Assembly (NCBI GenBank): GCA_037176725.1
Contig: JAZBRS010000026.1
Coordinates: 152,531,501-152,595,500 of the forward strand
Direction of reading: 5' to 3'
DNA: 64,000 nucleotides
From: Posidonia oceanica
Taxonomy: Eukaryota; Streptophyta; Magnoliopsida; Alismatales; Posidoniaceae
Position numbers and translations under genes: made by a program. The first letter of the stretch is position 1. Every line of letters begins with the position of its first letter. The notes below the pieces were generated by a model. That model was not told the DNA's origin. It saw only the letters and a list, made by a program, of their open reading frames with translations, and ran no database searches. Below, in pieces: positions 1-12,387 of the stretch.

Positions 1-1681
1 CTTTTTTCTCAGTCTAAGTCCGTTTGTTGTGGCAGAGCTAACACTCTTATTCTACTCAAACTAGTGGCAAGTTTGAGTCCCTTTAACCTTATGTAGTGAG
101 AGTTCATTTGCTATGGCAGAGTTAATGCTCTCATTTTGCTCAAATCAGTGGAAGATTTGAGTTTCTTAATGTTAAAAAAGATGTTTTTACGATTTCAAGG
201 AATTTCTGAAGTTTTTCCGGGCTTTCAACATGTTTCTCTGGATTAATATAAAAGACAGGGTTAAAAATGCAAAAAGACCTGCTTGTTGCTTCTTTGGGGG
301 GTGACACAGATAGTCGCCACCTCAACAGGCGACGAGCATTCTGCCACTCTCTCTCATCATATTTTGTCATCCTGGGCATTAATATGATATATGGGATTAT
401 TGTAAACAAGCATAACATTTATCCCATAATTATTTATATTTCTACGATTTTTCTACGCACGTAGATATATGATATATCATATCATGTCAACTAATTAGGA
501 AAAGTCCTAGAAAAAAGGATGATGATCTTTATTTGGCTTAATAATATCTTTGAATTAATTATCTCATTTTAATATATATATATATTATATATCTTTAATT
601 CAAAAACTGAATTCAAAATTAAGATATAAATCCAAGTTGTTACAGCAGTTACGAGCTTAGACCAGGTCAAAGGATACGACCCTTAGACTTGTAACTAATC
701 AGTTAGGATTTTATTTTTGAAAAATAAAGATCTTTGTGCCTAGGCGCCACATGTAGCGGCGACTTGATGATGTGGACTCATCTGGCCCTTTTAAATCTGT
801 TCTTTCATCTCGTCCGCACACCAGCTAGGCGCCTGTGCCAGCGGCGACTTGCTGACGTGTACCCTTCTTTGACTCGGTCAGCATGCCTCCACGTCATTTC
901 CACGTCATTAATCTGAGATATTTGTACTTGTTGCCTCTCCTATAGGCGACTTGCTATAAATATCTAATTTTTCTAGAAACTTCCTAGATCTGATCCACTC
1001 GTGCCCCCACACATCTATAAATAGGCCCCAAGAGCAAATACTCAAGGGGAGGCAAATCTAAAAGTCAGAATCATCTTCTGAGAGTCAGGGAGAAACTTCC
1101 TATTGTTGTGAGATCCATAGATCTAGAGAGAGGGAGAGTGAGATTCTGAGAGATCTTTAGTCCCCACTCTACCCAAATCTAGAGATTATCAATCCTAGAT
1201 CCTAGAGATCATCAAGCCTAGATCCTGAGCCTAGTCGGAGCTCCGATCGTGCCTCCACTTCCTCACTCCACGCCATAGAGTACGAGGGTGAAGGGAGTAT
1301 CTTCTTCCAATCTACTTTTATTTCATTTTGCATTTCTTAAAATAGGATCTATAGCATATGCATATGGGGAACCACCCCCGGTTAGTATTAGATTCATTTA
1401 TCTACGTTATTTCCTATTTATCTGATTTGTTTACTACACCCGGACTTACCTAGATCTACTCTTATTTGTTTTGAAGGAAAGGAATATCTCACGTAGCACG
1501 AGGACACCGCTGGACAACATCCTGCCGTTGATCCAGTGAGCCAACGACCCACATCATCCACATCTCCCCCAGGCGTCTTGTCAGCCAGCATTGCAAATTG
1601 ACGAGTGGCGATAACAACAAGTTGACGACGTCGTGGAAGCACTGTCATCTTCATCTAAACACTCCCAAATCCACATATACA
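1..1681 (+). repeat. Probable LTR (3' portion or whole) of element G
   Basis: The right edge is inferred from an ATATACA end at 1681 followed five bases later by a primer binding site at 1687. A promoter-like TATA motif lies at 1016-1023. The first 630 bases are AT-rich and without recognisable genes. A possible LTR start with TGTTACAG at about 638 was seen but not confirmed, because the second LTR of G is not in the window. No coding region is supported here. Confidence 0.45.
1016..1023 (+). promoter_or_regulatory. TATA box of the element G LTR
   Basis: TATAAATA followed by a GC-containing segment, about 665 bases before the LTR end. Position and context fit an LTR promoter with transcription starting near 1050. 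No second copy is available in the window to show conservation. Confidence 0.4.
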
Positions 1682-1686
1682 GAAAT

Positions 1687-1704
1687 TGGCGATCATGGTG
1701 GGAC
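1687..1704 (+). other. Primer binding site of element G
   Basis: TGGCGATCATGGTGGGAC, which begins with the TGG needed to pair with a tRNA CCA end. Elements A and B carry TGGCGATCACGATGGGAC and TGGCGATCACGGTGGGAC at the same place after their LTRs. Tat-lineage elements usually prime from an arginine tRNA; the exact tRNA was not checked. Confidence 0.65.
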
Positions 1705-3104
1705 CGGCTTGAGCCAACCCTCCGTGCTACGTGAGTGTCCTTTCCTTCCTTCGTTTATTTTCATAGATCTAGATTGTTTTCAGTTTGGAGGCCGTGCGTA
1801 TAGGTTTTCACGACTCCTAAATCCTCCTTCGTGTTTTCTGACATTAGAATAGATCTCATATCTAGTCATCTTTGCTTAAGGCAAAAAGTCTCATTAGCAC
1901 TTTGAGGCAACGACTAACTTTGCGTCTGTAGCTTTGAGGATTGGGTTAATTCTATTCTGAAGTCAGAAAGCCTCTGTATCTAGCCACCTATTCATACGGC
2001 ACCTGTTCTTGTCGCTCATCCAAGCGGCGACTAGCATGGGCGCCCATTTCACAGGCGACTGGATTTGGGTACTAATTCCAGTGCAGATCGTTCGTTTTTT
2101 CGTAGTTTACGTTGTTTTTTAGATCTACCTTCTCATAAAAAATCACAAAAATTTCTATCCACTGTATTTTTAGTTTTTTAATGGATTTTAGGCTTGTTTG
2201 CGTCCACCACTAGGGTGGAAACTATTTTTCTGATATTAGAGTTAAAGTTCATTGAGGGAATCTTTCTCTAACTAAAACAATCAAATCGAGCGAATTAGGC
2301 CAGTGCAAGTCGCTCTCCCATACTCTGTTTGATTGTGATAGTTAGATTGAGAACTCAACGAGTCCTAAGGTTTTATTATTGACTCCTTCATTCTCTCTGA
2401 GTCAATAATAATCCTTGGTAGATACTTGATACTCTAGTATTTTGTGTTTATTTACTGCTTTGTGGTTTGTTAGAATACGAGCTTAAGGACAGAATCCTAG
2501 GTTGCAGGCCTCCTCTTTAGGGATACAAACCTGCCGCCTAGGCCCTCTTGGTGGACCCTAATGAAGGTCAAAGAGTGGTACCAAAGTGTCAAAAATCCTA
2601 TTGAGTAACCCTTAGATTCCACAAAGTTGTCCTTACCCCCAGCCTAGGAACCTAATTACTGAGAGCACGCAGGTTTAATCAAGCGATTAAGTAACTACTT
2701 AAACAAATAAAACTTGCGTTCTGATTGAAATTTGTTTATTTAGTTAACCTTGTTTGATTCGCGGTCTGTCAGGGACAGATTATAGTCACTAAAAGGGTAG
2801 AGACTCCCGTCGCCTGTCAAGAAGAAGGCGACTTGTTCTGCCGCCGCTCCAAGCAGCGTACTGTCGCCCCATACATAGGCGACACATCCCAGAACACGTC
2901 GGCGTGCCTTGTTTGCAGGGTGGTTTGGCTGTATTCAGTGATACGAACTGCAGAGACATCAAAGCAGTTACCGGATATTTATTTTGTTTGAACAAGTTGT
3001 AATTACTTTCTTTCCTATCGAGTCTGTAATTTTCTTTTTTAGGAACCTTGTGTAAGTTGTTTCTTAGAGTTTGTAATTTACTTTCATTTTCTTGCATTCA
3101 CAAC
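1705..3104 (+). other. Non-coding leader of element G
   Basis: No gene is supported. A splice-donor-like GTGAGT follows the primer site at about 1731. The motif GGCGAC or its complement recurs through the LTR and this leader (see findings). Confidence 0.4.
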
Positions 3105-3800
3105 AAAAATAAAAAAAAATTCAAAATTCAAATTCAAAATTTGGATTCAAAAGTAAAATTTAAATTCGAAATTTAAAATTTGAGTTCAAATTCAAATTCA
3201 AAATTAAAATTCGAATTCAAATTCAAATTGAAAATCAAAGTTCAAATCCAAATCCAAATTCCAATTCCAATTCGAATTCAAAATTCAAAACCAACTCCAA
3301 CTTCAAATTTGAATTCCAAATTCAAGGTTAGATTAAAAGTTTGAAATCAAGATTCAAATTTGAATTAAAATCCAAGATTCAAATTCAAAATTTGAATTCA
3401 AAATCAAAATTGAAAATCAAATTCAAAGCTAAAACTTGAATTCAAATTCAAAACCAAAGTCCAAAGTCAAAATTTGAATTCCAAATTCAAATTAAATCAA
3501 ACTAAAATTCGAATACAGAATTCCGAATTCAAAATCAAAGTTAAATCAAAATAAAATTGAAAACCAATATTCAAACCCAAATTCAAAATCAAATCCCAAA
3601 TTCAAACTAGAATTCAAACTCAAATTCAATTCAAAAATCAAAATCCAAATTCAAAATTTGAATTTAAATTCAAACTCAAATCTTGAATTTAAATTAGAAT
3701 TCAAATTCAAATTCAAATTCAAATTCAAATTCAAATTCAAATTCAAATTCAAATTCAAATTCAAACTCAAATTTAAATTCAAATTCAAAATTTCAAATTT
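3105..3800 (+). repeat. AAATTC-type hexanucleotide-rich repeat before the G gag
   Basis: About 700 bases made of degenerate AAATTC/TTCAAA words, becoming an almost perfect hexamer run at about 3700-3765. It ends about 150 bases before the gag start. The Lys/Phe-rich reading frame over it is a by-product of the hexamer and is not a gene. Confidence 0.85.
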
Positions 3801-3947
3801 AAAACTCAAAAGTTTAAAACTACATCAAGCATGGCACAGGTCACTTTTAGTATGTCTGCCTCAACATCCATGGCTCAAGCAACTAGTACTGGGGGTCAGC
3901 ACGAGTTTCTCTTCAGCACCCCAATGTCCTAGGAGCCATATAACTTC

Positions 3948-6558
3948 ATGCAAGAAAGGGCTCGTCGGATATTCCCCCACATATCCATTCCGTTCAACTA
4001 CCCCTCTGAGGGCCCTACGCCCGTATTTTCTACACCAACTTACAGTAGGGGTCAACCTCATGGACAGGAATTTGAAGGAGAGAGAGAAATCAGCCACTCA
4101 CAGCCATGGAGTGCCCTGTTGGAACACACACTTCCTGGGGTAACCTCCCATATAGCGCCATCCACATCGGCCGCTTCCCATCTGTCGGAGGAAGCAACTA
4201 TTGAGATTTGTCGATTCCTGGCACAGCACCACCTCTCATTTAGGAGCCTGCATATTCCATCCGTTCACCAACATTCTCTCCTAAACTCCCTCCAAAACCC
4301 ATCAACCACGCCCACGCCCACTCACACCTATACCATACCACCAAACCCCACGGTAAACTTCCCTACCCAAAATCCATCCACAAAATACCACGCAACACCA
4401 ACCTATCCCTCCATACCTCAAAACTTGCCATCCCCAACAAGCTACCACCAACCACAATACCCAAGAGCATCCCAATCACCACTCATGCAATCATACTATA
4501 CTCCACCTCAATCCCTACCCTTCTCTCCACCATATAACCCCCTTCATCACCATACCATCAGACTCATGGGCACCTAAGCCAGGGGCAACAGGTTATGCCA
4601 GGACTAGACGTTAAGAGAATAATCTCAGAGGCACCGGTAGAGGCAGGGGTTACATCTAAAACCTCGGTAGGGTTTGACACATCTAAATTTCCTCGTTTTA
4701 CCCTTCCACCTGGATTCAAAATGCCAAAAATGAGTAAATACAATGGAACAGAGGATCCAAGAGGCCATCTAGTCACATTCGCTATGGATGCTCTACCCTA
4801 CCTTCATGATAATGGGCTTACTATCTACCTCTTCTTCAAGAGCCTTGAGGGAGAAGCACTGAGATGGTTCAACACACTCACAGCATATGATCTCAGTAAC
4901 TTTAAGATGGTCTAGGAAAAATTTCTGCTCCAATACAACCATCGCATCCAGCACGAGCCCACAATAGGTGACCTCGTCGCCGAAAAGATGAAATATGATG
5001 AGGAGTTTGCAACTTTTGCAAGCAGATGGAGAGACATGTCTGCAAGGTTCAAATGCTACATTCCTGAAAGCCAAGCAGTTGAGTTCATTGCCCGAAACAC
5101 TATAGGAGCACTCAGAATGGGGCTAATGATTAGTGATCTCCAAACATACCCTCAACTGTATGAGCGTGCTGCAAGAGTTCTCTATCACAAAGAGGACCTA
5201 CCATTTCTAGAGCCTGAGGAAAGGGGTAAGAAGAAGACTTTTGCCTATACACTTGAAGGGACCACTAGTGACATGGCAAAGGTCTCAACTCAGTAGAGGC
5301 ATAAAAGAGATAAAATCCCCAATACTAGTTTGAGTACCCAATTCTGGCCCAAGGTCAATCAATGCAATACCCGGAGCAGCCAATTCAATACCAGTCGGGG
5401 TATCAGTATCAAGGGCAACCAGTGCAGTACCAGAGACAGTTAGTGTAGCCAGTACAGCACCAATAACAGGAGCAATGCCAGCAGTGCCAACAACAATAGC
5501 CTCCTGATTACCCGGTACATGCCCAGCAATGATGGACAAACAATGGATACCAGGGGCGACAATAGGGGCAGAGGAACTACAATAACGTCTCTCCACCACG
5601 AAGCTACAAAGGCTCTCAAAGGCAAAACTATCTGCCACTACCTGAATCAATCTGTGATGTATTTAGGATGTTGGTTGAAAGTAGAGATTTGCAGCTCCCA
5701 AAGCCCAGACCAAGTCCTACAAATGCTGATGTAATCAAATACTGCCCTTACCACCAAAATAATGGGCATACTCTTGAGGAATGTTTCACTGTCAAAGATA
5801 AAATACATAATCTTAATGACAAGGGTAAAATTATGTGGTCTGAGCTTAAAGAAAGACTAAAGGCAACCCAAGAAGGACAGCAGACGATGCAAATACATCA
5901 AGATCTTGTGCTCAATCATGCGATGGCTTACGCAGAGGCAGAGATCATCTTATCAGCTGCTCGGTCTGAATTTGCTACTATCCAATCCATACGAGTAGAT
6001 CCAAGACAGGGCCCATCAAGCAAGGAAGACAGTGATCTTGAGGCACCCTCAACACCTACTCCGAACCCTTAGATGTTCCAGGACCTGATTCGAGAAGACC
6101 GCCCCATTTACGATGAGTATGTTGATGCAGACTGGTACGACCTGGAGGCTATACTTAACTCGCCACTTCAAGTAGCCCAAGCAAGAGCGGGTCCTCCTCC
6201 CAAGTTACTCGATCCTACAAATGGGTACACCAGGGGCAGTCATGAACACTGTAGTTATGAAGGAGAGGTTACTACAGAGCCTGACAGAGACATCAACAGC
6301 TACATTTTGAGAAACTCCAATAGAGAAGCACATATCAGAAAAGACGAAGCCATCAAGGGCACACTACTTGAAACGGGTCGAGATGAGTTTGACTCTGACC
6401 CTCAGAAAGCAAGGACTAGGTGGAAACCGAAAGAAAGACAAGAAGAGGTGCCACCAATACCGCACTACTCCACGCCAGGGGCAGACTTCTGCAGTCACCC
6501 CTCAGGTAAGCCCCCTCATCTGGGGAGGGAGGTGCGAAGTTCCACTGAACCCGACTAA
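3948..6558 (+). pseudogene. gag: gag polyprotein of element G, broken
   Basis: Capsid-type structural protein that would form the virus-like particle. A Pro/Gln-rich N-terminal part lies at 3948-4577, then a shift of frame leads into the gag core at 4595-5296, recognisable by the FPRFTLPPGFKMPKM start, the LEGEALRWF motif and the FASRWRDMSARF motif. A TAG at 4913-4915 interrupts the core where related proteins have Gln. A third frame from 5668 carries a Cys-His knuckle (CPYHQNNGHTLEEC, near 5740) and an acidic tail to 6558, with another TAG at 6070. At least two frameshifts and three stops show it is dead. The gag of A and B is clearly related over the core. No protease or polymerase follows before element F. 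Confidence 0.75.
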
Positions 6559-7080
6559 GGACAGTGGTTAAGTCAGTTTAAACTTGTAAATAAAACATTC
6601 AGTACTTTGTTTTCCTTTATTTGTCTTTGTTTGTCTCTAATGTTAAGTTAGATTATAAGTAATAAAATAAATATTAAAAATGACTAATGAGTGTGAGTTA
6701 CACCTGACAACTTAGAACACTAAGCAGAACTACCAAAATATTACCTAAGTTTTCTTAAGCAGAGGCCGTGACACCTAGGGAAGGTCCACCAACTGGTTGT
6801 GACAACCTGAAGCTATCTTCAGATCCGTGGAAGTTACATGTACTCTAGAAGTACACCCTTAATCAACATGCTAAAATCCAAAGAGAATCCAAAGACTGAG
6901 CCCTAGCTCAGGGAAGAAAGTTGTATCCCAAATAGAAAAGAAACTAGGCAACTAGGGTAACCTCAACCTTGTCCTGTTTGCACATACACTTGCACCGGGA
7001 GGTAAGGAAAAGGCTGGCTCGGAGCAGAGGCTAATGGTATGAGCCGTTTGCCAAATAAAGCGCCCAGAAAAGAAGGCAGC
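6559..7080 (+). other. Element G sequence downstream of gag, no gene seen
   Basis: Non-coding, AT-rich at first. The last five bases, GCAGC (7076-7080), are the predicted left target-site duplication of element F. Confidence 0.4.
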
Positions 7081-9641
7081 TGTGACTGAACCTCGGGAGG
7101 GTTCCTGGCGACCTTCGGGCACTCGCGGTCAGGAGCTCGCACGCGCTGATCGTCGATTCGAGGGATCACGGAACATGTGGGTGGACCCGAGGATGGATAC
7201 TCGACTCGAAAACACCGAAACAAGGGGAAAATGGCAAAAAGACAAAAGACAAAGAAAGAAAAAGGGAGTCACCACCTAGTCTATTAATTTCAGAAAGACG
7301 AGGAAAATCGGAAAAGAAAGGTAAGGAAACATGCAATGCGATGTAAAAGAAAACATGTAATCCGACCCAAAATGATGCGACACGAAGTTGATGCGGTCCA
7401 GAGAAAGGGTAAGGACTCCTGTTACGCGTGGGGAAGGTATTAGGCACCCCCAACACATCCGAAGGAGTCGGTCTTCTTGGGCCAAATCCGTTCTCAATAG
7501 CCAATGTAGGCGAATCATGCCAATTAATGTATGCTCGAGGAGCAAGATGCGAGGATGCTATGCTATGACTTTTGAAGATATGCAGAACACTAGTAAATAG
7601 GATCTGAATAAAGATGATGTAATTAAAACATGAAAATTGAGCTCAACCACACTACTAGTGTTCTAACATTGAACTGAGCACTCGCGCCAATAAGACGCGC
7701 TGGAATCATTCGCTTGGGATGTCTGCACAATAATCACGCTGACAGTTCAAATGAACTCCAAGTAGTAATCATCATCGCTCTATGCATGCATTCGGAAATC
7801 AAAACATCAGAAATCATGCAGAGTGATTAAAACAAACAAGGCAAGGAAGTAAGGGCAAATTAAACAGATAATTAATGAGTAAACAGAGAATCACAACTCT
7901 GTATACAATCTGCTCTGGCTCAGGTTGCACGCTTGAGAGACGTGCCAGATCTAGACCCGCTACCCACGCGCTTAGAAGTCACGCGGATGCATTGCATTAG
8001 ATCATGCCGCTCATAGTGTGTGTTCCGAGAATCACAGAGAGATCCATGAGTTCAAAGCACAAATAACTTGGCATACAGGAGTAAAAAACCAAGTAAATGG
8101 AGATTATGGAAGCCAAAATAGAATGTAAAGCAGTTATAAGAGGTAAAGGGATAGAAAGCAACTCGGCTGTAAGTCTGCCCTAGTTTCAGGATGCGCGCCA
8201 GTGAGACGCGTTGGATGAGTACGCTTGCTAAACGTGCTCAGAAGTCACACCGTATCAGTTCGTTACCTCCAGCCACTCATCTTGTTCACGTCAGGAAACG
8301 CAGTTAGACCGTAGCTTCGTCGTAGAATTGCAGATCGAAACCAAATGGAATGAAGCAAACATCAATCCAGGAAGCTAAAGCGACGTCAAAGTAATACTGG
8401 AAACAACAGAGATGCAAGAAAACACATGCATGATTGCCTCCTCATCTCCCTTGTGCGACGCAGGTGGATGTTGGGTTCCACCGGCCGTGGAGGCGGGGGA
8501 AGCCCAACCAGGGCATTCGCGACTTATGTCGGAGATGTAGGAAGACTAAAGGGACCTTCGTGATGCAATGCATAGGAGAAAACACGAAAACATGCCTCTC
8601 CCCTCGTCGTTCCCACTCGTCGGCTTCGTCCACCATGGTAGAGGTGGTCGGCCACAGATGCGGTCGGAGAAGCCATTGGGGTGAGGGAATTGGGTCTAAG
8701 GAGAGTGATGCACGGCTGTGGGGCATTGTTTGGTTCGTGCTCATCAGCCTACGACCGAGCACAAAGCCACAGATGCTTCCCGAGATGCAAGGGTGCCGGC
8801 GGTTTAAAACAAGAAAACAGGCGACTAAAACGATATAACAGATATAATTCAGCTACACTACACTACGGGTAGAGGAGCTTACCTGTTGAGGAGTCGACGC
8901 ATGCGTTCGAGGATGGCGGCTCGCGATTGCTGCTCCGGAGGCTGCAGTGTCAGTCGTGATTGGACATAGTGGAGGCTCTGGTAGCTGGGAATTGCAGGGG
9001 TTGCCGAGGATACGGGGATTCCGAGGGGTTCGGATTCGGGGGGTGAAAATGGAGAAATGTGGACGTGTTTTATAGATGGGTTGCATGCATGGATGTCGTC
9101 GGTTTCAAATCGATGCAAACTGGTGGTTTGGATGCTTTGGAAACTAGTGGAAGGGGTAGGATTGGAATTGGATTCTGGTGTGAGGGCTAGATGTGAGTGG
9201 GTGTATACTCAGATCCGTCGGGGCCAATGAGAGGTGCGGATGCAATGGGTTGTGGTGTGGAATGGCAAAAGGAACCTTTCTGATAGTTTTACTAAAACAG
9301 AGCATCGCGCCAGCAATACGCGCTTGAACAGTGTGCCACTATTCTACGTCTGATGTAGGCGCTGGATAATACCGTCTTTGATAGACGTCATGAAATAACG
9401 CTGTCTAGAGACGCTAAGTCTGTATCAGAGATCAGTGGTTGGGTTTTGAGCCTATTCTAGGGTGTGTGGGGCTGCTGAAGGGCTTGGGCTTTGTTGTGAA
9501 CTAGGTTTTGATGAGTTTTAGGTGTGAGGTGGGTGTTGGGATGGTTCTGGTGAGTTTGGAGTGAGGTTAAGTCCGCCGCAACCGAGCCTGTTCCTCCGGA
9601 GATGTCCACTGACGAGTACCTGCAAAAGTGGGGTGTCTACA
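7081..9641 (-). repeat. 3' LTR of element F
   Basis: On the minus strand it starts TGTAGACACCCC directly after a polypurine tract, as the E LTR starts TGTTGACACCCC. It ends near 7081 with a CA. About 330 bases from that end is a conserved block (7413-7448) shared with the E and C LTRs. A splice-donor-like CAACAG/GTAAGC on the minus strand at about 8884 follows a GC-rich stretch, again like E. Short GC-rich imperfect inverted repeats recur (about 7681, 7928, 8190 and 9304). The open frames across it (for example 8434-8838 and 8442-8762) show no domain. The low-coordinate boundary is less certain than the high one. Confidence 0.65.
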
Positions 9642-9657
9642 GATGCCCCTCCCTGAG
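9642..9657 (-). other. Polypurine tract of element F
   Basis: CTCAGGGAGGGGCATC on the minus strand, next to the LTR. E has the same sequence except for the last base. This is the expected primer for plus-strand DNA synthesis. Confidence 0.8.
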
Positions 9658-9729
9658 CAAGGTCATGGGAACCAAGACTGTTGCTCAGGGTTGACAAAAG
9701 ACACCCTACTTGAGTTAGAGCGGTGCAAT

Positions 9730-10060
9730 CGGAAAGCGAATGCAAATGCCGATGGTGATGCTGATGCTGATGCTTATGTGCGCTGACCTCCGCTAGGGAA
9801 TGCATGCAAGTTCGCGTGATGCTACTACAGATGATGCTAATGATGTTGGCATACGCTGAGCTCTGTGCGGCTCTAAGCGATGGTGATGCTATTGCTATGC
9901 ATGTGATGCTGATCCTATATGATATGGTGTGTGTGCTGAGCTCTGTGCGGCTCTAAGCGATGTTGGTGATGCTGTAATGATGCCAAACCCTACTGGGGAC
10001 ATTCGCAGAGGGCGATGCTATGCGGTGATGAGGAATGCAGTGTAATGACATTGATGAAAT
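9730..10060. repeat. GATGCT-rich simple sequence with a 28-bp direct repeat
   Basis: Degenerate GATGCT/GATGGT words fill this stretch. A direct repeat of about 28 bases containing GAGCTCTGTGCGGCTC occurs near 9857 and again near 9935. No gene is supported. E has GCAT-rich sequence at the comparable place before its polypurine tract. Confidence 0.6.
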
Positions 10061-10084
10061 GCTACATGATGCGATGAGCGGTGA

Positions 10085-10942
10085 GTTGACGGACTCAACA
10101 TCGGATAATTAGGGTTATCAGCCCAAGGAGTTGACGGACTTTTCGCTGGATAGTTTGGGTTATCGGCCCGAGGAGTTGACGAACACTTCACCAGATAGTT
10201 GGGGTTATTGGCCCGAGGAGGGAATGATACCAAGGCAAAAATAAAAAAGGATGCCCCTGGTATCGAGAGAGGGATACCAGGGGCGAGTGAAATGCTCTCG
10301 GTATCGAAAAAGAGATGGACATTGTGACGGGTGTCATCCGAGCAGTTTGGGCTGCTAGGCCTAGCAGACATTTTGACGGTTGTCGACCGAGCAGTTAGGA
10401 CTGCTAACTTGAAAAGAAAGGGCTAGACAACATGACGGGTGTCAACCAAGCAGTTAGGGCTACCAGCCCGAGAAGAAAGAGAGGTGGTCTTTGCATGCTC
10501 GGCAAGGAACCAGAACAAGCGGGACTTCGTCCATCTGGAGCGAAATCGCTTGAAAAAAAGGAAAAGCTTGTCCTTGTCCGTTCGACACGAGGAAACAAGC
10601 AGCCGGGACTCCGTCTATTCGATACGGAGGCATGCGAAAGGGTAGAATGGCACGATATGATGAGTTCCAGAGTCATCGACCGAGGAAAAGCGAAGAGATG
10701 ATAAGTTTCAGACTTATCGATCGGAAAGGATAAGTTTCAGACTTATCGACCGCAAAAGGGGAAAAAGTGATAAGTTACGGACTTATCGACCACGAGGATA
10801 AGCTGGAATGTGATAAGTTTCGGACTTATCGACCGGAAAGGATAAGTTTCGGACTTATCGACCGCAAAAGGGAAAAAGGTGATAAGTTTCGGACTTATCG
10901 ACCGCAAGGAGGGGCTGAAATGTGATAAGTTTCAGACTTATC
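10085..10942 (-). repeat. Array of short hairpins in the 3' untranslated part of element F
   Basis: Seven copies of a perfect 7-bp stem GATAAGT/ACTTATC with a 5-base loop (TTCAG, TTCGG or TACGG) lie at 10700, 10729, 10769, 10812, 10841, 10881 and 10924. Others in the same array have different stems: GATGA/TCATC (10659-10677), AGCAG/CTGCT (10341-10356 and 10390-10405), GATAA/TTATC (10104-10119), GTTGA/TCAAC (10085-10099) and an 11-bp CCCCTGGTATC/GATACCAGGGG (10254-10283). The sequence between hairpins is not conserved in the same way. No protein-coding gene is supported. Confidence 0.85.
10254..10283. other. 11-bp hairpin CCCCTGGTATC shared with element E
   Basis: Stem CCCCTGGTATC (10254-10264), loop of 8, stem GATACCAGGGG (10273-10283). 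Element E has the same stem, one pair longer, with a different loop at 57183-57209. Confidence 0.8.
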
Positions 10943-10960
10943 GACCAGAAAGGTAACGGG

Positions 10961-12252
10961 AATACCAGTATCTGGCGATATGGCAGAGGTTCGTAGATGG
11001 TCCCATGACAGTTAGGGTTGTCAGCCTGGGAGAGATCTGGGCAGAAAGCGATGGGCTGGTGACCTGCAACTGCGATGCCTCGCTGGGCGGTTGCGGCTTC
11101 TGCACTGATAGGAGCATCTGTGCAATTATGCCAAACTGCAGAGGTGCTGTTGCAATTTACCCAAACAAGAGGGTCTCTGTACTTCTGATTGATTGTGTGG
11201 CGGTTTGAAAGATATATCAGGCTGAGGAGACTCTGATGCGATGCCTGTGGCTATGCAGAGTGCTGTAAGGTATGCTCCGTGGTTCCGCGGAAAGATAGGG
11301 GCCTGAGTGCAAATTTTTCGTCTGGGGCACACGACGATTCTACTAGTCTTGAGGGCAATTGCCAGATGCTGTGGTTGCTTGACTTCTGTTTGGAGCTGCT
11401 CTGAGTTAGTCTGGCATCAGTCTGATTGGACTTTGAAATTCTGAGAAACTACAGGGACTTTTCTGTAATTTTTCCATGTAGTGACTTCCACTGGTTGTTT
11501 TTCTGATTTTACAACCCTGCTTGGTTCGAGGGTGCCATCCTCAGGATCCTGAGGGGCACTGATAGAAATTTACCAGAGATTTGATCTGTTTTGACTCCTC
11601 TGCAAAAGTTAGGGGCCTAATTGCAGTTTCTGGGACTTTGAGGGAATATGCTGCCAATCCGCTTGCTCTGCTGTTTTGCTGCTCATTCTGGGAGTGTTTG
11701 CAATTGATGCATTGATATTGATCATGACTAGAGCCACTGCTGACTGTTGGGTGCTGTTTTGGCATTTTGCTGAAGTTAAGGGCCTATCTGCAATTTTCAC
11801 AACCTCAGGGGTTTCTTGAGCAATTTCACTGATTCTGGAGTTTCCCGGTTATACTCACAACTCCAGGGATCTGATTTGCAATTTTGCCTGTGCCAAGGAC
11901 TTGTGTGTAATTTTGCAGAAAATTGGGGACCCAACTGCAGTTTCACTAGGTAATTTGCAATTTACACCATGTGCATGGCACTATGTACGTGAAGAAGTTG
12001 CTCCACCTTGCTGGAGAAAATTTCTCAAAGTTGGTGGGTCCCACGAGTGTTGGCAACTACCTGCTCTTGCATCTTCTTTGATTTTCTTCAAACCTTATTG
12101 CATTGGAATTTTGCATCAAATGTTTGGTTTTAAACCATTTTTTTTTCATTCACACAAACTTCCTCCTTCTCCCGTCTCTCTTGATTGTCTCTTCCACTTC
12201 CTCTCCACCTCTTCCTCCACTCATCTCCCCTTCTCTGATTCTGGTAGTGAAG
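10961..12252 (+). other. Possible promoter and 5' leader of the antisense plant-mobile-domain gene
   Basis: No gene is supported between the hairpin array and 12252. The segment has repeated non-coding words around AATTTGCAATT and ends in a CT-rich stretch (about 12160-12240) like many plant 5' leaders. Its assignment to the downstream gene is an inference from position only. Confidence 0.3.
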
Positions 12253-12387
12253 ATGTCTGACGGCGGCAACATAGGAGAGGGCGTCGGTGCCGCGAGGGGA
12301 GGCTCCATGGGTGGCGGTGGCGATGCCGAAGGGCGCGGCAAGGGAGGAGGTCCTGGTGGCAGTGGCGGTGCGCGAGGTGGCTCATAG
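12253..12387 (+). other. Possible first exon, glycine-rich, of the plant-mobile-domain gene
   Basis: An ATG after a CT-rich leader opens a 44-codon Gly/Arg/Ala-rich frame that ends at a TAG (12385-12387), inside a GC-rich island of about 500 bases (12240-12740) that stands out from AT-rich surroundings. It looks like the start of a plant gene, but a splice link to 14095 was not shown. The longer minus-strand frame over the same island is a Pro-rich shadow. Confidence 0.25.

Larger units (their letters stand above)
1..7080 (+). mobile_element. Element G, gag-bearing LTR retrotransposon, left part; interrupted at its right by element F
   Basis: The order is LTR end (to about 1681), primer binding site (1687-1704), long leader with an AAATTC-rich repeat (3105-3800) and a broken gag (3948-6558), all on the plus strand. 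The sequence stops being G at 7080, where the minus-strand LTR of element F begins. The primer site and the gag are similar to those of elements A and B, so G is a distant relative of that gag-only group. No reverse transcriptase is visible before the break, but it could lie beyond the window on the far side of F. The left boundary was not found and may lie outside the window. Confidence 0.65.

Noticed and set aside
3658..4143. 161-residue frame starting in the Lys/Phe repeat
   Set aside because: Generated by the AAATTC hexamer run; the gag-like sequence after it is in another frame.
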